From: Thermoanaerobaculia bacterium
GTDB lineage: Bacteria > Acidobacteriota > Thermoanaerobaculia > Multivoradales > UBA5704
Length of the DNA stretch: 9,513 nt
Reading direction: 5' to 3'
Assembly: GCA_030150965.1 (NCBI GenBank)
Contig: JASLEW010000340.1
Span: 1-9,513, forward strand
Of this stretch, positions 1 through 6,388 are shown piece by piece (position 1 is the first letter of the stretch; every line of letters begins with the position of its first letter). Below the pieces are notes generated by a model. The model had not been told where the DNA came from, did no database searches, and saw nothing but the letters and a program-made list of their open reading frames with translations. The translations under genes and the position numbers were made by a program.

Positions 1-924
<924 letters not shown>

Positions 925-943
925 GCGTTTGGCGGCATGCCCC

Positions 944-978
944 GCCGGGCCGCCGGCCCGCCACGCGGGCGGCCCGGC
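944..978 (+). terminator. Perfect 11-bp GC inverted repeat after the OPT gene (possible terminator)
   Basis: The arm GCCGGGCCGCC (944-954) is followed by a 13-base loop and its exact reverse complement (968-978). It begins 20 bases after the OPT stop codon and ends 63 bases before msrB. No T-run follows, so it is not a textbook intrinsic terminator, though GC-rich bacteria often have such T-less hairpins downstream of genes. It could separate OPT and msrB transcription. Confidence 0.4.
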
Positions 979-1041
979 AGCCATCCGGGGCGCGGTCTGC
1001 GGCCGTACAGTCAGGCGGTGGAGCCTGAAAGGAGAAAGGTC

Positions 1042-1587
1042 ATGAAACCGATGCTCGCCCTCGCCGCCGCCGTCGCCGCGCTGGGAGTCGCCGCCCTGGG
1101 GATCGCCGCCGCGCGCACCGGCCCGGCCGGGCCGCAGGGGGGCGTCCAGCCGTCGGACCTGGCGCCGTCCAACCTGCCGCTGACCGTCTACACCGACAAG
1201 GTGGTCAAGAGCGACGACGAGTGGAAGCGCCTGCTCAACCCGGAGCAGTACGAGGTGCTGCGCCAGGCCGGCACGGAGCGCGCCTTCACCGGCAGCCTGC
1301 TCAACAACCACGCCAAGGGCGTCTACCGCTGCGCCGCCTGCGGCCAGCTGCTCTTCAGCTCCGCCACCAAGTTCGAGTCGGGGACCGGCTGGCCCAGCTT
1401 CTGGCAGCCCTTCTCGCCGAAGAGCATCGTCACCAAGCGCGACTTGGGCCTGGGGATGATCCGCACCGAGGTGCTGTGCAGCCGCTGCGGCTCCCACCTC
1501 GGCCACGTCTTCGACGACGGCCCGCCCCCGACCGGCCTGCGCTACTGCATGAACTCGCTCGCCCTCAAGTTCCAGCCGCAGCAGTAG
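1042..1587 (+). CDS. msrB: Peptide-methionine (R)-S-oxide reductase MsrB, exported
   Basis: This gene encodes a 181-residue enzyme that reduces the R epimer of methionine sulfoxide in oxidised proteins. The ATG at 1042 is chosen because GGAG (1031-1034) lies 7 bases upstream and the N-terminus then reads as a clean export signal: a Lys, then a long Ala/Leu/Val/Gly run to about residue 25. The SelR/MsrB domain covers about residues 58-178. It contains two zinc-binding CxxC pairs (C97/C100 and C146/C149), the GTGWPSFWQP substrate-pocket motif (114-123), HLGHVFDDGP (152-161), and RYCMN with the catalytic cysteine C169. The resolving Cys often found in GCGWPSF is Thr115 here. A TACAGT at 1006-1011 could be a -10 box, but no good -35 is visible. 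The export signal predicts repair of periplasmic or surface proteins. The gene stands alone, without msrA or a dedicated reductant in view. Confidence 0.95.
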   Translation: MKPMLALAAAVAALGVAALGIAAARTGPAGPQGGVQPSDLAPSNLPLTVYTDKVVKSDDEWKRLLNPEQYEVLRQAGTERAFTGSLLNNHAKGVYRCAACGQLLFSSATKFESGTGWPSFWQPFSPKSIVTKRDLGLGMIRTEVLCSRCGSHLGHVFDDGPPPTGLRYCMNSLALKFQPQQ

Positions 1588-1634
1588 CCGAGGCCCGCCG
1601 CTGTCAGGTCCGTTGGCCGCTGTGGGTCGTGCAG

Positions 1635-1655
1635 ATTGAAAATCAGATCTTCAAT
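1635..1655. promoter_or_regulatory. Inverted repeat ATTGAA-N9-TTCAAT upstream of the VOC gene
   Basis: A 6-base perfect inverted repeat sits in an AT-rich patch that stands out from the surrounding GC-rich DNA, 23 bases before the VOC start codon. The position suits an operator or promoter element. It could also form a weak leader hairpin. There is no direct evidence for a regulator. Confidence 0.3.
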
Positions 1656-1678
1656 TGACATGGATCCAGGAGGGAGCG

Positions 1679-2087
1679 ATGGCCGCAGCGGACGCGGAAG
1701 CGGGCTTCGACGGGTTGGCCCGGATCGGACAGATCGCCATCAATGTGCAGGACGTGGCGCGGGCGACGGCTTTCTACCGCGACGTGCTGGGGATGCGGTT
1801 CCTGTTCGCGCCGCCGCCGAACCTGGCGTTCTTCGACTGCGGCGGGGTGCGGCTGATGCTGACGCGGGCGGAACGGCCGGACCTGGACCACAGGGCGTCG
1901 ATCCTCTACTACAAGGTGGCCGACATCGAGGCGGCGCACGCGGCGCTCGCCGGCCGCGGGGTGCGCTTCGAGAACGGGCCGCACCTGGTGGCGCGGATGG
2001 CCCGACCATGAGCTGTGGCTGGCGGACTTCTACGACAGCGAGGACAACCTCCTGGCGCTGATGGCGGAGAAGCCCCTCGCCGACTGA
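1679..2087 (+). CDS. VOC (glyoxalase/bleomycin-resistance fold) family protein, frameshifted near base 2000
   Basis: The ATG at 1679 is preceded by AGGAGG (1668-1673). The first frame gives a typical VOC beta-alpha-beta module: IGQIAINVQDVARATAFYRDV near the start, then NLAFFDCGGVRLML, ILYYKVADIEAAHAAL and GVRFENGPHLVARM. This frame stops at 2009-2011, about 25 residues short of the family length. Bases 2001-2087, one frame over, encode PDHELWLADFYDSEDNLLALM, the expected C-terminal strand of the same family. Removing one G from the GG at 1999-2000 joins the two into a roughly 135-residue protein ending at the TGA at 2085-2087. The gene is therefore either broken or carries a sequencing/assembly error. 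Proteins of this fold are metal-dependent lyases, dioxygenases or binding proteins. The subfamily function is unknown, and the usual first-strand His is Ala in QIAINV. The decarboxylase gene follows after 122 bases. Confidence 0.8.
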
Positions 2088-2143
2088 GCGCGCAGGGGCG
2101 CCATCCTGCCCCCCCGGCAGGCGGCCGATGTCCCGGCAGCCGC

Positions 2144-2160
2144 GACCGCCCGCGGCGGTC
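2144..2160 (+). promoter_or_regulatory. 7-bp hairpin GACCGCC-CGC-GGCGGTC between VOC and UbiD genes
   Basis: A perfect 7-base inverted repeat with a 3-base loop lies between the end of the VOC remnant (2087) and the decarboxylase start (2210). It has no T-tract. It may be a weak terminator or a protein-binding palindrome, and chance is also possible in DNA this GC-rich. Confidence 0.3.
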
Positions 2161-2195
2161 CGCCGGCCTGGTCCGGGCGTGGCGTCTCCCCGCGA

Positions 2196-2209
2196 TAGAC
2201 TGCGGCGCC
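2196..2209 (+). promoter_or_regulatory. Possible -10 box (TAGACT) giving a leaderless or short-leader UbiD transcript
   Basis: TAGACT (2196-2201) matches the TAnnnT pattern and lies 8 bases before the ATG at 2210. No purine-rich ribosome-binding site occurs in the intervening bases or just upstream. This layout is seen for leaderless genes in several GC-rich phyla. No convincing -35 box is visible, so confidence is low. Confidence 0.25.
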
Positions 2210-4111
2210 ATGGCCGAACCGGGCTTCCCTGACCTGCGGGCGTTCCTCGCGCAGCTGCGGCGGGATGGCGACCTGGCGGTCGTGGAGGCGCCGGTGGACG
2301 CGCGGCTGGAGGCGGCCGAGATCCACCGGCGGGTGATCGCCGCCGGGGGGCCGGCGCTCCTCTTCACCAACGTCCGCGGCGCCGGGATGCCGCTCGCCAC
2401 CAACCTGTTCGGCACCGCGCGCCGCGCCGAGCTGGCCTTCGGCAGGCGGCCGTTCGAGCTGGTGCGGCGCCTGGTCGGGCTGGCCCAGACGCTCGTGCCG
2501 CCCACGCCGCGCAAGCTGTGGGCGGCGCGCGGTGTGGGGCGCGAGCTCCTGCGCGTCGGCATCGACCGCCGCGGCGATCGCGGCCATGGCCGCACGGGCG
2601 GCCCGGAGGGCTGGGATGCAGGGGGCGGTTGGGGCGGCGGCGGGCGGCGCGCCGCGGGCACGGTGCTGGAGACGGTCACCCGCGACGTGCGCCTGGACCG
2701 GCTGCCGGCGCTCACCACCTGGCCCGAGGACGGCGGCCCGTTCATCACCCTGCCGCTGGTCTACACCGAGCACCCGGAGGGCCAGGGGCACAACCTGGGG
2801 ATGTACCGCCTCCAGGTGCACGGCCCGCGCGCGACCGGCATGCACTGGCAGATCGGCAAGGGGGGCGGCTTCCACTACGCGGTGGCCGAGGCGCGCGGCG
2901 AGCGGCTGCCGGTGACCGTCTGGCTGGGCGGGCCGCCGGCGCTGATCCTGGCGGCCATCGCGCCGCTGCCCGAGAACGTCCCCGAGCTGATGCTGGCGTC
3001 GCTCCTGGCCGGCCGCCGGCTGCGCCTGCTCACCGGCCCGGACGGGCGGCCGGTCCCGGCCGCGGCGGAGCTGGCGCTGGGCGGCAGCGTCCTGCCGGGC
3101 GTGCGGCGGCCCGAGGGGCCGTTCGGCGACCACTACGGCTACTACTCGCTGCGCCACGACTACCCGGTCTTCGAGGTCGAGTGGCTGGCGCGCCGGCGCG
3201 ACGCCATCTTTCCCGCCACCGTGGTGGGCAAGCCGCGCCAGGAGGACTTCTTTCTCGGCGACCTGCTGCAGGAGCTGCTGTCGCCGCTCTTTCCGCTGGT
3301 CATGCCGGCGGTCGAGGCGCTCTGGTCCTACGGCGAGACCGGCTACCACTCCCTGGCGGCGGCGGTGGTCAAGCAGCGCTACCCGCGTGAGGCGATGGCC
3401 TCGGCCTTCCGCATCCTGGGCGAGGGGCAGCTGTCGCTCACCAAGTTCCTCCTGGTCACCGACCGGGCGGTGGACCTCAGGGACTTCCGCGCCGTGCTCA
3501 CCCACGTCCTCGCGCGCACGCGGCCGGAGACCGACCTCTTCGTCTTCGCCAACCTGTCGATGGACACGCTCGACTACACCGGGCCGAAGGTCAACGAGGG
3601 CTCGAAGGGGGTCTGGCTCGGCCTCGGCGACCCGGTGCGCGAGCTGCCGCGCCGGTTCTCGCCGGCGGCGGGGGAGCTGCCGCAGGGCCTGGGCGAGGTG
3701 CTGGTGTTCTGCCCCGGCTGCCTGGTGATCGGCGGGCCGTCCTTCGCCGAGGAGCCCGGCGCCGCGGCGCGCTTCGCCGCCCACCCGGCCTTTGCCGATT
3801 GGCCGCTCCTGGTGCTGACCGACGAGCCGCGGCGGGCGGCGGCCAGCCCGATCAACTTCCTGTGGACGACCTTCACCCGCTTCGAGCCGGCGGCGGACAT
3901 CCACGCCGCGGCCACCACCGTGCTGCGCAACCACCTCGCCTACCGGGCGCCGGTGCTGATCGACGCGCGGCTCAAGCCCGGCTTCCCGGCCGAGCTGCGC
4001 GCCGACCCGGCGACCGCGGAGCTGGTCGGCCGCCGCTGGAACGAGTACTTCCCCGGTGGGCGGGTCGAGATGGGAGACGCCGAGGCGGCGCACCTGCAAG
4101 CGCCCGGCTGA
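2210..4111 (+). CDS. UbiD family (prenylated-FMN) decarboxylase, long form
   Basis: This gene encodes a 633-residue protein of the UbiD family, whose members reversibly (de)carboxylate aromatic or unsaturated acids using prenylated FMN made by a UbiX partner. No ubiX is visible. Family landmarks appear in order: WPEDGGPFITLPLVYTEHP (171-189), NLGMYR (195-200) with the metal-ligand Asn and cofactor Arg positions, GMHWQ (210-214), PLPENVPEL (252-260) with the metal-ligand Glu position (E259), EGPFGDHYGYYS (302-313) with the catalytic acidic pair E302/D307, and DYTGPKVNEGSKG (455-467). A C-terminal extension, including FLWTTFTRFEPAADI (550-564), makes it longer than E. coli UbiD (about 497 residues). 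Two oddities are Gly216 where the family usually has His (W-x2-H-[KR]), and a Gly/Arg-rich stretch at about residues 120-149. ATG 2210 is chosen because upstream residues look non-coding, although no Shine-Dalgarno precedes it. The substrate is unknown; menaquinone/ubiquinone or aromatic-acid metabolism are possibilities. Confidence 0.9.
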   Translation: MAEPGFPDLRAFLAQLRRDGDLAVVEAPVDARLEAAEIHRRVIAAGGPALLFTNVRGAGMPLATNLFGTARRAELAFGRRPFELVRRLVGLAQTLVPPTPRKLWAARGVGRELLRVGIDRRGDRGHGRTGGPEGWDAGGGWGGGGRRAAGTVLETVTRDVRLDRLPALTTWPEDGGPFITLPLVYTEHPEGQGHNLGMYRLQVHGPRATGMHWQIGKGGGFHYAVAEARGERLPVTVWLGGPPALILAAIAPLPENVPELMLASLLAGRRLRLLTGPDGRPVPAAAELALGGSVLPGVRRPEGPFGDHYGYYSLRHDYPVFEVEWLARRRDAIFPATVVGKPRQEDFFLGDLLQELLSPLFPLVMPAVEALWSYGETGYHSLAAAVVKQRYPREAMASAFRILGEGQLSLTKFLLVTDRAVDLRDFRAVLTHVLARTRPETDLFVFANLSMDTLDYTGPKVNEGSKGVWLGLGDPVRELPRRFSPAAGELPQGLGEVLVFCPGCLVIGGPSFAEEPGAAARFAAHPAFADWPLLVLTDEPRRAAASPINFLWTTFTRFEPAADIHAAATTVLRNHLAYRAPVLIDARLKPGFPAELRADPATAELVGRRWNEYFPGGRVEMGDAEAAHLQAPG

Positions 4112-4193
4112 GAGGACAGCAGCCGGTGCCATGCGGCGCCGCGGTCCCGGAGGCCAGGGCAGCGGCGGCCGGCACGGCGGGGCGCCTTTCGGC

Positions 4194-4754
4194 CTATTTG
4201 CCGCGGGCCTTCGGCCAGCGCGCGAAGTAGCCGTCCACCCACACCAGGTCCTGGTCGGCCGCGGTCGGCGGGAAGGGACCAATCTTGTAGACGTTGCCGG
4301 CGAACTGGCCGTCGGCTCCGCCGGTGCGGATCGCCATGATCTGTTGCGCGTGGAGATCCTGGGTGTTGAGCCGGTACTCGTAGGGACGCCCCCAGGGATC
4401 GGTCTCGGGCAGCGTCTTGATGTACTTTGGAACCAGAAGGTTACGTAGATCCTGATAAGCGATCACCGGGATCTTGGAGACATCGATCTCCTTGGGGTAG
4501 TCGGCCTCCTTGCCTTCCTCATGGTGATTCCCTGGCTGGACCTTGTCCTTGTACCACCAGTACATGGCGGAGCCCGCGTTGCGCATGTCCGTCACCGCCT
4601 GGTGCTCGTTGGCGCTGGCCGAGCCCCCTTCCGGGTCCATGGAGCTTCCCGCCGCGGCCGGGACCGGGCGGAGCAATGCCAGGGCGCTCAACAGCCCCAG
4701 GGTGATGGTGAGCCGCCAAACGGGCCGCATGCCGCGGATTCGATGTGTCTGCAT
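4194..4754 (-). CDS. GspG-like (type II secretion pseudopilin-like) exported protein
   Basis: This gene encodes a 186-residue protein. The ATG at 4754 is chosen because AAGGAG (4761-4766 on the minus strand) lies 6 bases upstream. The N-terminus is a classical signal peptide: R/K-rich residues 1-14, a hydrophobic core TITLGLLSALALL, and a probable cut after VPAAA (residue 35). The prepilin GFTLIE leader of true pseudopilins is absent. The mature part still carries GspG-like signatures: YIKTLPETDPWGRPYEYR (111-128), IRTGGADGQF (142-151), and an acidic AADQDLVWVDGY segment (165-176) like the calcium-binding end of GspG. Inference: a soluble periplasmic protein with the major-pseudopilin globular fold, not one that polymerises through an N-terminal helix. 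It is the last minus-strand gene, 162 bases after fdhE and convergent with the UbiD gene (82-base gap). It appears to have its own regulatory region. A functional link to formate dehydrogenase is not shown. Confidence 0.72.
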   Translation of the reverse strand: MQTHRIRGMRPVWRLTITLGLLSALALLRPVPAAAGSSMDPEGGSASANEHQAVTDMRNAGSAMYWWYKDKVQPGNHHEEGKEADYPKEIDVSKIPVIAYQDLRNLLVPKYIKTLPETDPWGRPYEYRLNTQDLHAQQIMAIRTGGADGQFAGNVYKIGPFPPTAADQDLVWVDGYFARWPKARGK

Positions 4755-4795
4755 CGACTTCTCCTTGCCGCTATCTGTGCCTTGGAGGGACAGGA

Positions 4796-4809
4796 TTGTC
4801 CGCGGACAA
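4796..4809. promoter_or_regulatory. Perfect 14-bp palindrome TTGTCCGCGGACAA (operator candidate)
   Basis: The sequence equals its own reverse complement over 14 bases. It lies 41 bases upstream of the start codon of the GspG-like gene, where a dimeric regulator or an extended promoter element would be expected. No regulator gene is in the window, so the protein that might bind it is unknown. Confidence 0.45.
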
Positions 4810-4810
4810 A

Positions 4811-4840
4811 GTGTACCACAGATGCGGTACACCGGTACAA
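4811..4840 (-). promoter_or_regulatory. GTGTACC-N8-GGTACAC inverted repeat plus extra GGTACAA copy; probable promoter/operator
   Basis: GTGTACC (4811-4817) is mirrored exactly by GGTACAC (4826-4832), and GGTACAA (4834-4840) repeats the half-site one base further on. Read on the minus strand, the outer copy gives TTGTAC (4840-4835), a passable -35, and TACACT (4815-4810), a passable -10, with a long 19-base spacer. The start codon lies about 56 bases downstream. The repeats overlapping these boxes suggest regulated transcription of the GspG-like gene separate from the fdh operon. Confidence 0.4.
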
Positions 4841-4876
4841 TGAGATGCCGTGCAGGCCGCCGGAGCCCGGGCCGCG

Positions 4877-4900
4877 GGCCGGGAGCTGCGTCCCCCGGCC
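4877..4900 (-). terminator. GC hairpin after fdhE (possible end of the fdh operon)
   Basis: GGCCGGG (4877-4883) and CCCGGCC (4894-4900) form a perfect 7-bp stem with a 10-base loop, starting 17 bases past the fdhE stop codon on the minus strand. No T-tract follows. Its place between fdhE and the putative promoter of the next gene fits a terminator, but GC-rich hairpins are common by chance here. Confidence 0.3.
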
Positions 4901-4916
4901 TGGGGCGCTGGCGGCG

Positions 4917-5732
4917 TCAGAGGCCGAGGAGGTTGGGGCGCAGCTTCGTGTACTCCTTCTCGGCCGCCCACAGGCTGAGCGGGATGGCGGCCAGCTCGTC
5001 CACCTGGGGGACGGCGCGGCCGTCGCGGGTCATGTCGACGGTCTTGATGTAGTAGCGGCAGGTGTCGCAGGCCTCCACGCGGATGGCGGGAAGCTCCTCG
5101 GCGGAGTAGACCGGGAGCCGGTCCACCTCCTCCTCGCCGCAGGCGGGGCAGACCAGGCGGCGGAAGGGCCACTCGGTGCCGCAGAAGGCGCAGACCAGCG
5201 AGCGCTTGCCGCCGTCGCCCAGCGGCCGCAGGACGCCGGTCAGGGGATGGTCCGCACAGACGGGGCAGCGGTGCGGCGTGGCGTCCTCGGTCGGTTTCGG
5301 CATGGGGTCGGCCAGCGCCTCGGCGTGCGGCTGGAGGAAGGCCCAGGCGAGGAGCGACTCCGCCGGCGAGAGGCCGGCCGCCGCTCCGTCGCCGCCCAGC
5401 AGCTCCGTGCCCAGCACCTCCTGCCAGCGGCCGGCGCCCGCCGCGCCCAGGCCGGCCGCCGCCGCGGCCAGCGGTTCGGGCGCGATCGCCTGCAGGTGGC
5501 CGAGCAGCGCGGGGAAGCGCGGCAGCAGGAACGCCAGGTCCAGCTCCTGGCGCAGCGAGCCTGGCGGCGGCCGGCGCGTGTCCGCGCCGAGCGCCGCCGC
5601 GAAGCCCGCGTCGAGCGACTGCTGGAAGCCGGCGAGCCGCCGGTAGAACAGGAGGCCCTCGGCGGCGAACGGATGAGCCGCGGCCAGCTCATCCGCACGC
5701 CGCAGGCGGGCCTCCCATTTACCGGGCCTCAT
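4917..5732 (-). CDS. fdhE: Formate dehydrogenase accessory (maturation) protein FdhE
   Basis: This gene encodes a 271-residue cytoplasmic protein of the FdhE family, needed to make active respiratory formate dehydrogenase; in E. coli FdhE binds the catalytic subunit before export. The N-terminal 150 residues are helical and Ala/Leu-rich. The C-terminal half carries four CxxC pairs in rubredoxin-like knuckles: C156/C159, C181/C184, C195/C198 and C222/C225, the last in CDTCRYYIKTVDM, a strong family signature. The protein is somewhat shorter than E. coli FdhE (about 309 residues). Its ATG overlaps the gamma-subunit stop in an ATGA (5729-5732), and AAGGA abuts the start codon, so translation is probably coupled to the gamma gene. 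This places maturation in the same operon as the enzyme. Confidence is high from both motifs and context. Confidence 0.94.
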   Translation of the reverse strand: MRPGKWEARLRRADELAAAHPFAAEGLLFYRRLAGFQQSLDAGFAAALGADTRRPPPGSLRQELDLAFLLPRFPALLGHLQAIAPEPLAAAAAGLGAAGAGRWQEVLGTELLGGDGAAAGLSPAESLLAWAFLQPHAEALADPMPKPTEDATPHRCPVCADHPLTGVLRPLGDGGKRSLVCAFCGTEWPFRRLVCPACGEEEVDRLPVYSAEELPAIRVEACDTCRYYIKTVDMTRDGRAVPQVDELAAIPLSLWAAEKEYTKLRPNLLGL

Positions 5733-6388
5733 TCCTTGGCCGCGGGCTCTCGCACCAGCCGGGCATACCAGGTGCGGTGAAGCTTGGCCGCCCAGGCCCG
5801 CGACACGTCGCCGCGGGTCATCGACCGCAGGGCGCCGCGCTCGACCGCCAGGCCCATGTAGAGGTGGATCATGAAGAGTGCGATGGTGAAGAGCGCGGCG
5901 ATCGGATGGAGGATCACCGCCAGCAGGCGCAGGATGCGCAGGTCCCACGGGATCCAGTTGGGCACCCACAGGATCACCCCGGTGAGCAGGAGCACCAGGC
6001 CGCACCAGAGGAAGCCCCAGAACAGCCACTTCTGGCCGGCGTTGAACCGCCCCTGGGGAGGCACCGCCTCGTCCTCGTTGCGCACGTAATGGCCGAGCGC
6101 CTGCCACCAGCGCCGGTCCTCCTCCGTCGAGTGCATCTGCGACTCCCAGACGGAGTACATCCACAGCACGGAGAGGAAGAAGACCACGCCGACATAGGGA
6201 TGGACGATGCGCGCCAGGGTGCCGCCGCCGAGCAGCGCGGCAAGCCAGAAGAGGGCCGGGGTCCAGAAGGCCAGGCCGCTCAGCAGCAGATAGACGTAGG
6301 AGACTCCGGCCGTCCAATGCATCAGCCGCTCGCGGAAGGAGTAGCGCTCGATCCGGCCGTCCGGCCGCAGGTGAGAGGTGTCGCTCAT
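5729..6388 (-). CDS. fdnI: Formate dehydrogenase gamma subunit, cytochrome b (FdnI/FdoI type)
   Basis: This gene encodes a 219-residue integral membrane subunit that takes electrons from the beta subunit and passes them through two b hemes to quinone. Four hydrophobic helices are visible at about residues 28-50, 63-80, 120-142 and 152-180. Histidines H24 (RLMHWTAG), H63 (IVHPYVGVVFF), H161 (VILHPIAAL) and H175 (MIHLYMGL) have the same mutual spacing as the four FdnI heme ligands of E. coli (18, 57, 155 and 169, from memory). The start at 6388 follows GGAGG (6395-6399) by 6 bases and overlaps the beta stop as ATGA. The stop overlaps fdhE in the same way. The C-terminal WAAKLHRTWYARLVRE tail is probably cytoplasmic. 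All expected heme ligands are present, so the subunit looks functional. Confidence 0.94.
   Translation of the reverse strand: MSDTSHLRPDGRIERYSFRERLMHWTAGVSYVYLLLSGLAFWTPALFWLAALLGGGTLARIVHPYVGVVFFLSVLWMYSVWESQMHSTEEDRRWWQALGHYVRNEDEAVPPQGRFNAGQKWLFWGFLWCGLVLLLTGVILWVPNWIPWDLRILRLLAVILHPIAALFTIALFMIHLYMGLAVERGALRSMTRGDVSRAWAAKLHRTWYARLVREPAAKE

Noticed and set aside
937..1041. Upstream start for MsrB adding 35 residues
   Set aside because: The extension is Arg/Gly/Pro-rich, overlaps the 11-bp inverted repeat, and would bury the export signal; ATG 1042 has a clear ribosome-binding site.
1655..1660. TTGACA, a perfect -35 hexamer, before the VOC gene
   Set aside because: A -10 box at normal spacing would fall on or inside the start codon and the sequence there (GATGGC) does not match; a transcript from it would lack the AGGAGG site.
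1655..1678. Earlier TTG start for the VOC gene
   Set aside because: The ATG at 1679 has an AGGAGG at proper distance, which lies inside the coding region if TTG is used, and the added residues are not family-like.
4112..4193. Bidirectional terminator between the convergent UbiD and GspG-like genes
   Set aside because: The gap is GC-rich with several weak possible stems, but none is long, symmetric and followed by T-runs on either strand.
2030..4282. A 750-codon open frame on the minus strand, opposite the UbiD-like gene
   Set aside because: The translation is Arg/Gly/Pro/Ala/Gln-rich with no recognisable domain. It is the antisense of a GC-rich gene whose third-position GC bias removes stop codons.
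4521..5780. A 419-codon plus-strand frame opposite fdhE
   Set aside because: The composition is low-complexity and shows no motifs, whereas the opposite strand encodes FdhE with four CxxC pairs.
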